The position numbers and the translations under genes are program-made. DNA of 64,000 nucleotides from positions 1 through 64,000 of the forward strand of contig JPHH03000034.1 of assembly GCA_000750105.3 (NCBI GenBank), read 5' to 3'. The notes below the pieces were generated by a model, which did not search any database, was not told the origin of the DNA, and saw nothing but the letters and a program-made list of their open reading frames with translations. This document shows positions 19,973 to 31,923 of the stretch, one piece after another (within the stretch, counting starts at the first letter, position 1; every line of letters starts with the position of its first letter). Source of the stretch: Tolypocladium sp. Sup5 PDA-1. Lineage: Eukaryota; Ascomycota; Sordariomycetes; Hypocreales; Ophiocordycipitaceae.

Positions 19973-22844
19973 TCACCTCCTCCTCTGCGTCCTCCTCCCA
20001 TCCTCCTTATCCATATCCTCCAGCGCGTGCCGCACAATCGCCACCGCCTCGACGCACACGTCCTGCCCGCGCCGCCAGGTATACAGCGCCACGCCCTGCT
20101 GGTCGAGCACCTCGTGCGCCCGCGCCAGCCGCCTCCTCCACAGCTCCAGCTTCTTGTTCACGCCCTGCGCGCCCAGCGTGGGGGAGCCGCCCGAGGGGGT
20201 CGTGCCGCCGGACCGCGAGCCGGAGCGGTAGTAGCTCAGCCCCAGCGACGGCGGGGGCGCCGCGGAGGGGGGTAAGGGATCGAAGTCGACGTCCGAGTTG
20301 GACGACGGGCCGCGGCCGTGGCCGAAGAGACGCGGGCTGAGGTTCTTCAGCGAGGGGGTCGCGCGACGTCGAGGGAGCGGAGGTGGTGGCGAATCTGCTG
20401 GCTGAGGATCCTTTACTGGCGCGGTGGCTGCCTTGGGCGTGGTGTTGCTGCTCACAACCGTCTGTTGGGATGAATTCTGCATCTGCGACAGTGGATGAAC
20501 CAGCCCTGCGCCTCCAGCTGCTCTCCGAGGTGGAGGTGGCGGCGGCGCCTCGGTGCTCACAGGCGTATTGTCCCTCAGGCCCAGGCCGACCCCTTGGCCG
20601 CCAGTCTCTGCAGTCGACGATGGCGTACTCCTCAACGCCGCTGGCTTCACCGGCCGCGGCGGCGGTGGCTTGCGCGCAGAAAGCAGGTCAGTAGCGCTGG
20701 CCCCCTTGTGCGAATTGGACTTTTTGACCTGCTCGAGCGCCGCGGCGTGGTCCAGTTTGACTTGTTCTGGCTCCTCTGAAAAGTCAATCAACGTGCCCAT
20801 CGCCGGCCCCGTCGGCGTCTTGTCGTCGATCGCCGCTACAGGGGCCGAGTTCTGCCGAAACGTGCTTCCGCCGTTGGACGACCTGCCATCGTCCAAGTTT
20901 AGGCTCGACGTCTTGCGCCGCGTCATCTCAAACGAAGAGTCAAAGTAGCCCGTTCTCTCCGGCGTCGTCACGTCGCGGATGAACACGGCCAGGATACGGC
21001 CGGGATTCGCAAGGGCCAGCTCCGTATATACCTCGAGATCGGCCTCGCCGCTGTCTCCCACGAGAATAAACTTTCTCATTGGAAAGTCCCTCATCAGGCG
21101 ATTCAGCGTCGTCTTCTTCCTCTCCGCGACGGGCTCGAATATGCCCTGCAGCATGCCCGAGTACTGCTTCAGGTGCAGCGACCCCGGCGGCAGGCCGCCC
21201 TGCTTAAAGAAGCTCGCCAGGACGGGGAACAGCTGCCAGGGGCTGTTGGAGCAGTAGTGGATGCTGACGCCGAGGTCGTGCATCTGCGTATACCACTCCT
21301 TGACGCCGTCGACGGTGAGGTCCCCCAGTTCTCGCACAAACGTGTTGCGGAAGATCTCCCGCGCGCCGGCCGAGATGTTGGAGTGCTTAATGGTGTCGTC
21401 GACGTCGCTGATGAGGCTCACGCCGCGCGGCTCGGTAATCTTAATCTCCTGCGTGGCCGACAGCTTTTCGTTGGCCAGCACCCTGACGTTGGTAGGGATG
21501 AAGTCGAGGGGCGCGCGCACGATGAAGTGGCCCGCGTCGTTTGTCAGGACCGTCCGCGACTGGGATTGGGTCTCGTTGTAGAAGAAGATGGTGATGGGCA
21601 GCGCCACCAGGGGGTTCGTCATAAAGGGCGCCACGCGGGCCATCAAGTTGGCGTTTGCCACAACGAGCTCCGCCTCGGTGAGCTCGTTGACGTTGGAGCT
21701 TTGCCTGGCCGAGAATATGGGACTGCCGGGCGCCGAGTCTGGCGTATGACTCCCCCGACGACGAGCCCTGTACGGTAACATGGTTTCGGTCCCGGGGACG
21801 TTCTCCTGAGGCTGCTCGCTGTAGCCGCCGGTGTACGCCACCCGCTTCTCCTCTTGGCCCCTCCGCTCGATGAGTGCCGCCTCTTGGGCAATCTTCTCCT
21901 GCTCGCGCATCTCTTCGTGCATCTGGTGGTGGCTCGGCGGCGGTTCAGCGGCCATAGGACTGGGGCTCTGATCCGGCCTGGGTATTCCGCTGAGTTGGCG
22001 CGCCAGTCCTATCAGTATGCGGTTCCTCCTCGTCATCGGGCCAACATTGGGGTTGTATATCCACCCCCTGACGTCGACGTCGACAATCGCCTTTTCGTCC
22101 TCGTTCTTCTCCCACTCCTGGCGCCAGTACTCTTCGTCTTTGGTGCCCGGCTGTGGTGTTTGCGGCGTATTGGCTTGTATCTGACTCCAATCCTTCTTGA
22201 TGTGTCTCTTGGCGTAGGAGGGGAACAGCACCATCTGCTCGTCGCCCTGCGAGGCGATGGCCACGTCCGGAAAGGCACCGGGGATGTGGGTGCTGCCCTG
22301 GACGGCCGCGTCGTCCATCCCCCTTGCTCGTGATTGCGCGTAGGTTCCTCTCATCTCGGTCACGGCCTGCTGCCCGCTCCTGTACAAGTTGCCCGCCATG
22401 GCCGCGAGCTTGCGCCGTCTGTAACCCCTCTCCCCCCTCTCGCTCACGTCCTGCGACGCATCGGTTGCGCTGGGCGCGTAGCCGGGCGTCAATCCTCCGA
22501 CTGTAGGCATCTTGTCTTGTCCTTGGGCTCGCGATCGCTGCCTCGCATCTTTGGCCGGCCTGCGCCCCGGTGGTGGACCCAGCAGCAACCGTCGGCCGTG
22601 CCTGGCGACGAGGTCGAGGACCCGGCTCTGGTCGGCGCGCCTGCGCTGGCGCCCGAGGATGTAGCGGTGGATGCGCGCCTGGACGCCGTGCTTGAGGAGC
22701 GGAAGGGTGTCGAGGTGGAAGCTCAGCAGTCGCTCGCGGTACCGATCTCGGATGGCGCGAGGGAGCAGGTATCGCAGGAGGCTCTGCCCGTGGCGGGGAT
22801 GCGGGTGCTGATGCGGGCGACCAGGACCAGGGCGGGCGAAGAAT
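19973..22844 (-). CDS. app1: App1-type phosphatidate phosphatase (actin-patch protein)
   Basis: One long frame containing the DUF2183/App1 catalytic domain. The HAD-type motif 'SDVDDTIK' lies near residue 365 counted from the ATG at 22510, followed by 'YCSNSPWQLFPVL', 'LKQYSGML' and 'ILVGDSGEADLEVY'. It dephosphorylates phosphatidate to diacylglycerol at cortical actin patches (known for yeast App1). The C-terminal 330 residues are disordered and Pro-rich (PPPPPPRR, PPPLPRRR), typical of SH3-binding tails. The N-terminal boundary is unsure. Coding-like sequence with strong G/C third positions ('LLPRAIRDRYRERLLSFHLD') continues upstream of the first ATG to a possible acceptor at 22845 (ccgttcag), but no upstream ATG exon was found. 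The safe start is 22510 (845 residues). Confidence 0.85.
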
Positions 22845-23624
22845 CTGAACGGCGCCAGCTTGACCGTGCGTCCTCGTCAGTGAGTCCAGGCGCCCGCAAG
22901 TGCCGTGGATGTTTTATACGGCGGCAGATGTCGCGCCTCGGCCGAGCAGTGGCGAAACGACGCCGTCGCTGACCCCCAGCCCGCGGCGGGTCGGCGAGTG
23001 TGAGCCCGTCTTCTGACAGCCCGCGGCCTGCCTGCCTGCGCGCCGTGGTCAGTAGCCGGGTAGGGCTGCGCTCTGCTGCGCGTGCGGCGCGGGTCGCTGA
23101 TGCAGGCACCTGACGTGCAGGCGTCCCAGGCTCTTTTCGCTGTGCTGCGTCGCTGGCCAAAGACAATGGAGAGCTGGAGCTCGTGATCGCCCGCGAGTGG
23201 ACGAGGCGTGTCGTCGCCGTGTCTTATGTCATCACGTCAAGCCGCGGTCCAACCACCAGCCGACGCCTCGACTTGTCATCCCAGCGCAGATCCAGTCCAA
23301 GTGGAGGTTATTTGTTCATTGATTGCTCTGCAATCCGATTCTCGAGTCATTAGCCCTGAGTGGCTTTGAGGCCACTGTACTAACGGAAACATACAGGAGC
23401 AGGTAGCATACCAGGAGTAAGTAGAAGCATCAGCAATGAGTAGAAGTATCTAGAAGAAGTAGCAAAATCGGGAACAATTGGGGAGACACGGCAACAGGTG
23501 GGAAGACACAGGAGTAAGGAGAATATCAGGAACAGGTGGGAATATCAGGAACAAGTGGCCAGTTGGAGCCAGTGATTATACCCGTCTTCTACATCTAGAT
23601 TTCAAGAAACGCCATCAATCTCCT
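22845..23624. other. Intergenic between drs1 end and app1 start
   Basis: Contains a minus-strand 'tataaaa' at 22912-22918 that could serve app1. From 23390 to 23560 there is an imperfect 'caggaacagg/caggagtaag' simple-repeat stretch. No gene seen. Confidence 0.4.
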
Positions 23625-26078
23625 CTATCGCCTCCCCCGACCCCTACCCCTCGAACTGCCCCTCGAGCTGCCACCTCCCCTGCCCCTGGAACTGCCACCT
23701 CCTCTACCCGCGGGCTTCCCACCCGCGCCCCTGGCCGGCTCGCTGCTCTTCCCCTTCTTCCACAGGCTTCCCTCAGACCGGAGAGCCTTTGCGTCCAGTT
23801 TCTTCATGTCCTTGTTGCTCAACTTGCCACCGCCGCCCTTCTTCTTCTTCGCCTCGCGCGCGCCGTTCAGCTCCTCTCGGCCCGCCCGCTTGGCCTTTTC
23901 CTTTTCGTGCTGCGTCTCGAACCACGTCCTCTTCGGCCGCGCCTTGATCTCGGCCTCGTGCTGGATCATGTTCTCGCCCTTCTTGACCTGCATCTCTGCG
24001 CTGGCAAATTGCTTCTCCTCCCTTTCTTCTCGCATAACCTCGCCAATCTCATCGTCCATTTCGTCGATTCGGTCTTGCCATTTGTCTGCGTCGGCCATCG
24101 GGATGTTTAGTTGAGAGATCTTGGCTCCTTGGGCCTTGCCCGCCTTGACGGCAGCCTTGACCACTTTCCGATCGGCCTCTGCAGCCAGCGTCACAGCGAC
24201 ACCCTGCCGTCCAGCACGAGCCGTTCGGCCGACACGGTGTACGTAAATCTCCTGCGACTGTGGCGCTTCGTAGTTGATGACGGTGTCGACTCCTTTGATA
24301 TCCAAGCCTCGAGAAGCCAGATCAGTAGCCAGCAGGAAAGAGACCTTGCCGTCTCGGAAGGACTCGACGCTTTCGATACGCTAGAAAGGGTTAGCAAGAA
24401 TACGAATTGTGATTACGCTGTGACTCACCATTGTCTGGTTCATGCTGCCGTGCAACTCGGCAGCGGACATGTCGAGCAGGCCAAAGATGATGCGCGCCTG
24501 GTGGGCTGCCTTCTTTTGGCGGAAGAAGATGATGACCCTCTCTCTGTACATTTCCTTGCACAGGTGAACCAGATAGCCCATTCGCTTCTCCTCGCGGCCA
24601 GGACGCAGTCGGACAAATTCTTGCACCAGCGTACCAACTGTCTTCTTCTGGGCATCCACCATGAGTCTGACAGGCTTATTCAGTCCAACCCGAATGAGGC
24701 GGTCAACGGTGGACGTCATGGTGGCGGAGAAGAGCATCGTCTGGCGCGACTTGGGCAGAGTGGTGAGAATCTCGTTTAGCTCGTCGGCGAATCCATCTTC
24801 CAGCATGCGATCAGCTTCGTCGAGCACCAGAATCTCAACAGTGTCGACATTGAAGCTGGCCGAGTTCCTCATGTGGTCGATGAATCTACCGGGCGTTCCG
24901 ATGACAACGTCGGGTCGGCGCCGCAGCTCCGCCTCCTGCACCTTCAAGCTCAGCCCACCAACGGCCAAGGAAAACTTGATGTCGGTGTGCGAAGCCAGCT
25001 TGGTAGCCACAGAGTAACATTGCATGGCGAGTTCTCGCGTAGGGGTGAGGACCACGACTCGAGTCGTGGCGACCTTGTTTGGCCGGTACAGCAGCCGCTC
25101 CAAGATGGGAATCATAAAGGCTCCCGTCTTGCCGGAACCAGTGACGGCACCACCCACAAGATCCTTGCCCATGAGGGCAATAGGTATGGTCTTGGACTGA
25201 ATAGGCGTTGGTTTTGAGAAACCGAGGGCCGCAAGACCTCTGAGGATGGGGCGTGACAGCGACAGGGCCATGAAGGAGGACACATCCGTCTTCTGGCCGG
25301 GCTGTTCCTTTTCCTCCACAGCGAAAAAGGCATCACGCTTGGCTTGCTCCTCGGGGTCTTCGTCTTGGTCGTTGTCGCTGGCACCGGACATGTCGTCCTC
25401 GGGATGGCCAACGGGCGTGGCCACGGAGTCGTCGTCGGAGGCAGGCTCGTCGTCGTCGGAGGCCTCGGAGGCCTCGTCGACCTCGTCGTCGCCTCTGTTC
25501 TCGGGCTCTTCATCCTCATCCGAGTCGGCATTCATGCCAAAAGCATCCTCTGCCAGGACCTCGTCATCATCGTCATCCATGTCGACATCAATGCCGTTGT
25601 CCGCCTCGTCGTCGTCGCCGGCATCACCGTCCACCTCCCCGGTTGCCTCGCCGCCGTCCTTGCCGTTCTTCTTTTCCCTTCGTCGGCGGATGATATCGTC
25701 AATATCGACGCCTTTCCTGCCCAAAGAAATGCCACTCTTGGCGCTCTCAAAGCCCCAGCCTGCAAATTCTTCCTCGTCGCCGGAGTCGTCGTTCTCCGCT
25801 ACGAACTCGAAATCCGAGTCCATGGCGCCGTCGTCCTCGTCCTTTTGTCCCCAAACACCGAGTGCCTCTTCGGCCTCGTCCTCCTCCTCCGGGACATCAT
25901 CATCTTTGGTGGGCTTTTTCCCCTTCTTGGCGGCCTTGGGTTTCTTGGTCGTCTTTGCCTTTTTCTTGGGCGGCTGGGTGGCCAGGGCCTCGGCCTCGAT
26001 TGGATCCAAGGGAGCGTCCTCGTTGTCCGAGAGCGTGTAGACGAAGTCGTCGGCCGGCTTCCTCTTGTGCGGTGCCAT
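23625..26078 (-). CDS. drs1: DEAD-box RNA helicase Drs1 (60S ribosome assembly)
   Basis: Exons 26078-24429 and 24380-23625 (48-nt intron, gtgagt...ctttctag) give 801 residues. The start is the ATG giving '[18 protein letters not shown]'. Residues 20-270 are a very acidic region. The helicase core has the Q motif (GFSKPTPIQ), motif I '[10 protein letters not shown]' (about 312), 'PTRELA', 'TPGRFIDH', 'DEAD' (about 421), 'SAT', 'VIIFFRQKK', '[10 protein letters not shown]' and '[10 protein letters not shown]'. The tail is Lys-rich and ends in RGG-like repeats ([11 protein letters not shown]). Drs1/DDX27 works in the nucleolus on 27S pre-rRNA processing and 60S subunit assembly. It is divergent from bim1 across a 590-bp shared promoter. 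All motifs are intact. Confidence 0.93.
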
Positions 26079-26666
26079 CTTGAAAGGCCGCTTTGTGACT
26101 TGTTGGTGAATGGGTTTGGCCTTGCTGGTGGGGCAGTTGGAGTCGTTCATCCAGAGAAGCAAAATTCCTTGCAGGTTGGCGGTCTTCTGCGGTTTTCTGC
26201 CGCTTCAAAATTTTGGCGGTGCGTGAAAAATTGCCTAATCGGGAGCTGCCGTGCTGTTTCCTGTGTTCCCCAGTGTTCCCCACTATTGCCCACTGTAGCC
26301 TGTGCTGCCTCCCGCCGCCAGGCCCTGCTTCCAGGGGAGTTTCCAGGCACTCAAGGAACAACCGGCGGGGCTTGGCTAGGGCCCGTGGTTTTCCCGAACT
26401 GAAACCCCCCACCATGGTTGATTGGACGACCGACTTGCTTTGGCCAAACGGCGAACATTTGCAGCAGTTCGTAATTTCTCCAACTCCCTTTTCCTCGCTG
26501 ACTTGACATCCGACGCTGTTCTTCATTCTCGATACCCGCTGCTTTCGCCGCTGCCTTCCATTCTTTCCTCCACGCGTGCGTCTCTTTCTCGGGCGTTGCA
26601 TGTCCACGGAGCCTCCATAGCATCGCGCTTCCATCCTCGCCACGTGAGACCAACGCAGTCAACACC
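26079..26666. promoter_or_regulatory. Shared divergent promoter drs1/bim1
   Basis: The region separates the two start codons, which face away from each other. It is C/T-rich on the bim1 side. No clear TATA box is seen on either strand. Function is inferred from gene layout. Confidence 0.45.
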
Positions 26667-27659
26667 ATGGGCGAGTCACGGTTGGTACTCCTTCTCGCGG
26701 CGCCGCCTCCGCGCTGCGCCAGTCTACACGACCGGCCCTGACGTCTCCGATCAACAGACAAGAGCTCGTGCAATGGCTCAACAGCCTGCTCCAGCTCAAC
26801 ATCACCAAGGTTGAGCAGTGTGGCACTGGGTGAGTTGGCTCCCTACCCCTCCCCCGCCCGACGGCGCTCGTTCGCGATGCTGCCATACACTCCCCACCGC
26901 TACAACTGCCGCTACCGTGGAACTCCATTTATCTGACCGACGACTCCAACTATAGAGCCGCCCTCTGCCAGGTGTTTGACAGCATATACATGGATGTGCC
27001 CATGTCAAAGGTCAAGTTCAACGCGAACGGCGAGTGGGCTTATGTCCAAAACTTCAAGGTCCTCCAAAGTACGAGCTGCGTCGGTCTTGCCCCAAAACCC
27101 TCTGATTGCGACGCTGACGGCTGCTGCAGACATCTTCACCAAGCACCAAATCGACAAGCCCATCCCGGTCGAAGCCCTGATCAAGTGCAAGATGCAGGAC
27201 AACCTCGAGTTCCTGCAGTGGACAAAGAAGTTCTGGGACCTCAACTTCCCCGACCACGACTACGACGCCGTCGCCCGGCGGAAGGGAGGCGCCCTGCCGG
27301 CCACTGGTGGTGCCGCTGCGAGAGCACCCCTCTCCACGGGCGGCGCCAGGCGAGGAACTACCACGCCCGCCAGTGGTCCCCGTGTCGCCAAGGCCGCCGG
27401 CCCAGGCACCGCCGCACTTCAGCAAGAGAACGCCACCCTCAAGGAGACGGTCACTGGCCTGGAGAGGGAGCGCGACTTCTACTTCAGCAAGCTGCGTGAC
27501 ATTGAGCTGCTGATTCAGCAGGCTTGCGAGGAGGACCCAGAGATTGAGAAGCAGGAGGATGGCCTCATCAAGCAGATCCAGACGATTCTGTACTCAACCG
27601 AGGAAGGCTTCGAGATCCCTGAAGAGGGGGAGGCACTGGACGACCAGGAGACGTTTTGA
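26667..27659 (+). CDS. bim1: EB1/Bim1/Mal3 microtubule plus-end protein
   Basis: Four exons (26667-26680, 26758-26829, 26956-27068, 27130-27659) total 729 nt and encode 242 residues. The first exon has only 14 nt (MGESR). Splicing yields the calponin-homology domain 'ELVQWLNSLLQLNITKVEQC', 'GAALCQVFDSIYMDVPMSKV', 'KCKMQDNLEFLQWTKKFWD' (residues 5-105). A basic Ala/Gly/Thr linker follows, then the EB-homology coiled coil and four-helix region ('LERERDFYFSKLRDIELLIQ', about 165-235), ending in an acidic tail 'EALDDQETF' instead of the EEY of animals. EB1 proteins track growing microtubule ends and recruit partners for spindle positioning and polar growth. The intron-rich 5' end with a tiny first exon is typical of fungal orthologues. 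Confidence 0.93.
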
Positions 27660-28833
27660 ACGAACGGCCGGCTTGTTCTGGCGGTGGGGCCTGAGGGTAG
27701 CCTTTGCACAGGAAAGGGGTCAGGCTAAGGGGCAGAGAAGAAGGGTAGCCATTTGCGATGGCTGTATGACGCATAATGAAGGCTTTGAATTAGTCGACGC
27801 GGGCGATGGAGATGTGGACTCTGTCTGAGAGCCACCTGAAGCCAAATAGAGAAGCCAAGACGGATGTTGGACATGTATTGGCAGGCTCTGACTCGGCCAG
27901 CGTACAACGCAGCGTTACAAAGTAGTGGTTGCACCATCAGCCACGGCAGGATGAGAGTGACATTTGCTATGGATGTGAGTGGTTGTGGTGTAGGGTAGGC
28001 CCCTGTGGAATCAGACGCTGATCATCTGACGGACCCGGTTCGTCGTGCACACGGCTCTGAATGATTGAAATCAAGCGAGAGGCAGTGTGCTGACAATGCG
28101 TGAGGCATGTAGTTTGTTCAGACCAGCGCTTGGACGATTGCTGGCATTTCAAACTCTACAACTGAACGTTGTAGCACCACCTCACTCATAGAATGAGACA
28201 GGGATGACGACACTCACTCCTCCCATGCATGGCTGACACAAGGTGGAAGCAGAGCTGCGCATGAGAATATCTGCAACGATTGAATCTAAAATTAACGTCA
28301 ATCTAACTCTCAATCTCGCCGAGTCATTGCGCATGCATCGGCTGCCACTGGATCGTGGTGCGCGGCCTGAAGATGCATCCGGAACGAGGCGTGTTCCAGG
28401 GCAGCGGTCGCATCAACGCATGCAGGGAGGCCCTGTGACAGCTGGCTTGCCCAAGTGAACCTTGACCTCGGAACCTGCCTGGAAGATTTGGCGTTGCAGG
28501 TTCCAGCATTCCATGCCAGCAGCCTGACCGTGAGGTGAGGTCAGGTGAAGGACCCCAGCAGCCGCAAGCGCCAACGCTGCGCCATCTCCACCTGTCATCG
28601 GAACTTGGCACTAGCACCACCCGCAGGCAGGGCTCGCTGCTCTTGCATCATCAGCTTCATCATCACCACACACGTGCGCCGCTGCCTTGCGAACCTGTAT
28701 CCCGACTACCAACGATCCCGTCTTCAATCCCCGCCTTGGGACAAATAATCTACATCAGCGTCCAATCTGAAACGACCTGTACGATCGAATCGTCGAGCCT
28801 GCGCCGGACCACAGCTGAAGGAGGAGCGTGGAC
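27660..28833. other. Intergenic between bim1 and vam7
   Basis: 1.2 kb without coding character. It holds the 3' end of bim1 and the promoter and leader of vam7. No repeat recognised. Confidence 0.45.
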
Positions 28834-29919
28834 ATGGCACCGCCCCCCGAGATCGCCATACCGTCGACGAGCGTTTCCGACGAGGGCTCGTCCAAGCCGT
28901 TTACGCTCTACAACATCACTCTCCGCCTGCCCCTACGGTCGTACGTCGTGCAGAAGCGCTACTCCGACTTTGCCAAGCTCCACAGCACCTTGGTCGAGCA
29001 GGTCGGCGCCTCGCCGCCCGCGCCGCTGCCGGGCAAGCACTGGCTCAAGTCGACGGTCAAGTCGGCCGAGCTAGCGAGGGCCCGACAGGTCGGGCTGGAG
29101 CGATACCTCAAGACGATTGCAGAGACACCCGACCGGCGATGGCGGGACACGTCGGCCTGGCGGGCGTTTCTGAACCTGCCCAGCTCCAGCACGACCAATT
29201 CCGCCGTGTCGGCGGCGGGCATGGTTTCCAATGCAGCAGCTGGGGCGGCAGACCCGGCGACGTGGCTGGACTTGCACAGGGAGATGAAGCAGTGTCTGCA
29301 CGAGGCGAGGCAGTGCCTGTCGAGAAGAGATGGAGCCGCAGACGGTGGCAATAACACAGCTGCGGCCGAGGCAGGGTCAGCGGCCAAGCGTGCTATCGTC
29401 AAGGCGGGGGCTTTGATTGCCAGCCTGTCAGACGGCCTCCGCAGGATGCAGGAGTCTACGAGACTGGGCGACGGAGAGCTCCGACGGCGGCGAGACCTGG
29501 TCGCGGCGGCTCGCATGGAGCGCGAGGGCCTGGAAAAGCTCTCCAACAGTATGCCCAGTTCGTCATCGGGCCCGGACCGGAGAAGCGGCAGCCAAGGGCA
29601 AGCCTCTGCGTTGGAGAAAGCCGCGCTACTACAAGGAGGCAAGCCGGGCGGCCGTGTGTTAGGCGCCCCTTTGCCCGAGACGGAAAGGACTCGAGAGCTG
29701 GACAACCAAGGGGTGTTGATGCTCCAGAAGCAGGAGATGCAAGCGCAGGACGATCAGGTCGAGCAGCTGGCAGCAATTATTCGGAGGCAAAAGGAGATTG
29801 GGCTAAAGATCAACGAGGAGGTGGAGGCACAGAGCGAGATGCTGGACCGGGTGGACCAGGACACTACGCGGCTACAGGGCAAGGTCAAGGTGGCCAACAA
29901 CCGCATCCGGAAGATGTGA
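28834..29919 (+). CDS. vam7: Vam7-like PX-domain Qc-SNARE
   Basis: Intronless frame from the ATG at 28834 (a GTG two codons earlier is also in frame), 361 residues. The N-terminal PX domain (about 1-120) has 'LPLRSYVVQKRYSDFAKLH' and 'PLPGK', which bind PI3P on the vacuole. A middle helical region follows, and the C-terminal SNARE helix (about 300-361) runs from 'EMQAQDDQVEQLAAIIRRQK' to the end with the zero-layer glutamine in 'NEEVEAQSEML'. There is no transmembrane segment, as in Vam7, which relies on PX binding to reach the vacuole, where it acts with Vam3, Vti1 and Nyv1 and the HOPS complex in membrane fusion. The sequence looks intact. Confidence 0.9.
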   Translation: MAPPPEIAIPSTSVSDEGSSKPFTLYNITLRLPLRSYVVQKRYSDFAKLHSTLVEQVGASPPAPLPGKHWLKSTVKSAELARARQVGLERYLKTIAETPDRRWRDTSAWRAFLNLPSSSTTNSAVSAAGMVSNAAAGAADPATWLDLHREMKQCLHEARQCLSRRDGAADGGNNTAAAEAGSAAKRAIVKAGALIASLSDGLRRMQESTRLGDGELRRRRDLVAAARMEREGLEKLSNSMPSSSSGPDRRSGSQGQASALEKAALLQGGKPGGRVLGAPLPETERTRELDNQGVLMLQKQEMQAQDDQVEQLAAIIRRQKEIGLKINEEVEAQSEMLDRVDQDTTRLQGKVKVANNRIRKM

Positions 29920-31923
29920 CTGGCCGTCCTGGCGCTGGGCGTGCGGGCGGTGCTGCTCGCGCTCGAGGTGGTCGTCTGGTGGGTGTGGGTGGCAACGAGG
30001 CTGGCCGGCGGGCTGACTTGGATCGGAGAGTTGGTGTTGCTCGTGCTGGGGCTGGGACGATGAGTACGGTTATACGGAGTATTTACCATAATTACGCGGC
30101 AGGCGGGTACATGTATGTTTCTTGGGTTAGCGACGGGTTTGGTTGAGCAGACAGGAGTATCAGGCGGACAAGGCGAAATTGCGTACCTATACAGCACACG
30201 CCGGGAGTACGAATAAGACGAAGGCTTTATTACAAGTTACCCTATACGGAGTACTTGACGACCAATGGAGTGGAATCAATGGAGTTTTGGAGACGAAGAG
30301 CCGACACGCGTGCGACACGCAAGCCGAGGCCGGGTGACGTCGCGATCAGACGGGCCATGCCGTTTTGGTTATGCTGCTAACCGCTCGGTACCATTGATCT
30401 GATTGTGTTCGGTTCCTGATAGTTGGGTGGTTACGGTCGGCGTCAAGACTGCTTTGGCGTTGGGAGCACCATGCCGCCACGAGGCGAATTGTTTTCTCTT
30501 CCCCGTTGGGCCACGGCTTCGTCCTCGAAAGTCGTAGATGGCGGATGGACCCCTGTCGCGGAGGCGGACGCCCCACGTTTGCGGCGCTACGTCACATGGT
30601 ACCGACGCGTTTGGGGGCGTGGTTGCTGAGGCAACGCGTTAATTGCCAATTCGAGCAGCACACCACCAAGCCAGAGTCACGATATTGGGCTGTCTGTCGG
30701 GCAGTTCCATTCAATCTTCAGTGGTGGCCGACATGAACCACTCACAACATCTTCCTCGCGGGGCTGTATTCCTCTGCTGCCAGTTTTTGTTTGTTTATTG
30801 TTTGTTTGTCTAGTCCAGGCCCAGGCCTGCCAGGGGCGAAACCGTTGACAGGCGACGATTCGCCCAGCGGTGCCGGGTTCCATAGTGTGGAGCCCGCCGC
30901 TGCGACTTGTTGACCGCCAACTGGGCGGAGAGACGTGGCCTGTCTGTCGGCGGGCATCGTGGAAGCGGTGATTGGGGAGGCGGGGAGGCGGTTGTGGGTG
31001 ACGGGATGTGATGATATGGCGTGGCGGGTGATTGGCGGTGGTTTTGTTTCCTCGAGGCGAATGCGATGCCCGGCGGAGGAGTTAGACGGCTGCCGGGATG
31101 CTACGCCTCTGTACGAGCGAGTACTTCGTACTTCGTACCGTAACCCGTTGTCGCCTCTCCCGAGAAGACTGCAATACGCAGTATCAGTTGATTTTTCTGC
31201 GCGAGCTGCATGTCTCTTGTTCGAGGGAGTTCCATCCATGCCCTGAAACAGCCATGACGCTGTCGACTCGCTGCAGCTGCTGGGAGCCATCGCCCAGCGG
31301 TGTCCGTCCCCCGTTTTAGCGCGTGGGCACCACTGACGGGACCAACCGCAGCTCCCCTGGAGCCACTCTGCCCCCGCCCGTCCCGCAGGCTGCTGCACGC
31401 CAGAAAGTGCCTCTTCCAACGGGCGACTTTTTTTCCGCTTCACGTAAACAATAGGGGAGTTGCAGCTGGGGCTCACAGTCCTCGAACCTCAGGTGGCCTC
31501 TTTTCTCTCCATAATTCGCATCTCCTCTCCTCGCCTCACATCCTCTACTAACCCTCGCAGCGCAAACCGATAATACGCCGCAGTCTTGTTTGGCATTGCA
31601 GCGTTTTCCTTACTTGCTTTTGTTGTCTGCATTTGCTGGAGCCTGGCGTTTGTTTCCTTTGCCCGCGATCGCCCTGCTCGTTCTCTTCTGCATCGGTGAG
31701 TTGTGCCCAACGGTTCCATGGCCTCGTCTCGACGTCTCCTGCGATGGTAATGGGCTTTTTGATGGGAAATGCGATTGCTGACTCGGTGCAGTTCTTCGTC
31801 GTACGCTTCCGACAACCCCATGGCTTTCCCGATATCCCAATAGACCAAGCGAGTCCACCTATTTCTACATCAGCAACCTCCGTGCCCCGACCTTCGCTCG
31901 TGCTGTGCTGAGCGACCGACGAC
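29920..31923. other. 2 kb intergenic, several tacggagta-type motifs
   Basis: No gene seen. It carries 'tatacggagtat' (30071), 'tatacggagtac' (30244) and 'gtacttcgtacttcgtac' (31121), a motif group seen in other spacers of this window. The stretch 31500-31920 probably holds the promoter and leader of the next gene. Confidence 0.4.

Noticed and set aside
30742..31476. Minus-strand frame of 244 codons
   Set aside because: No domain, no codon preference, and lies in a promoter-type spacer; a chance frame in GC-rich DNA.
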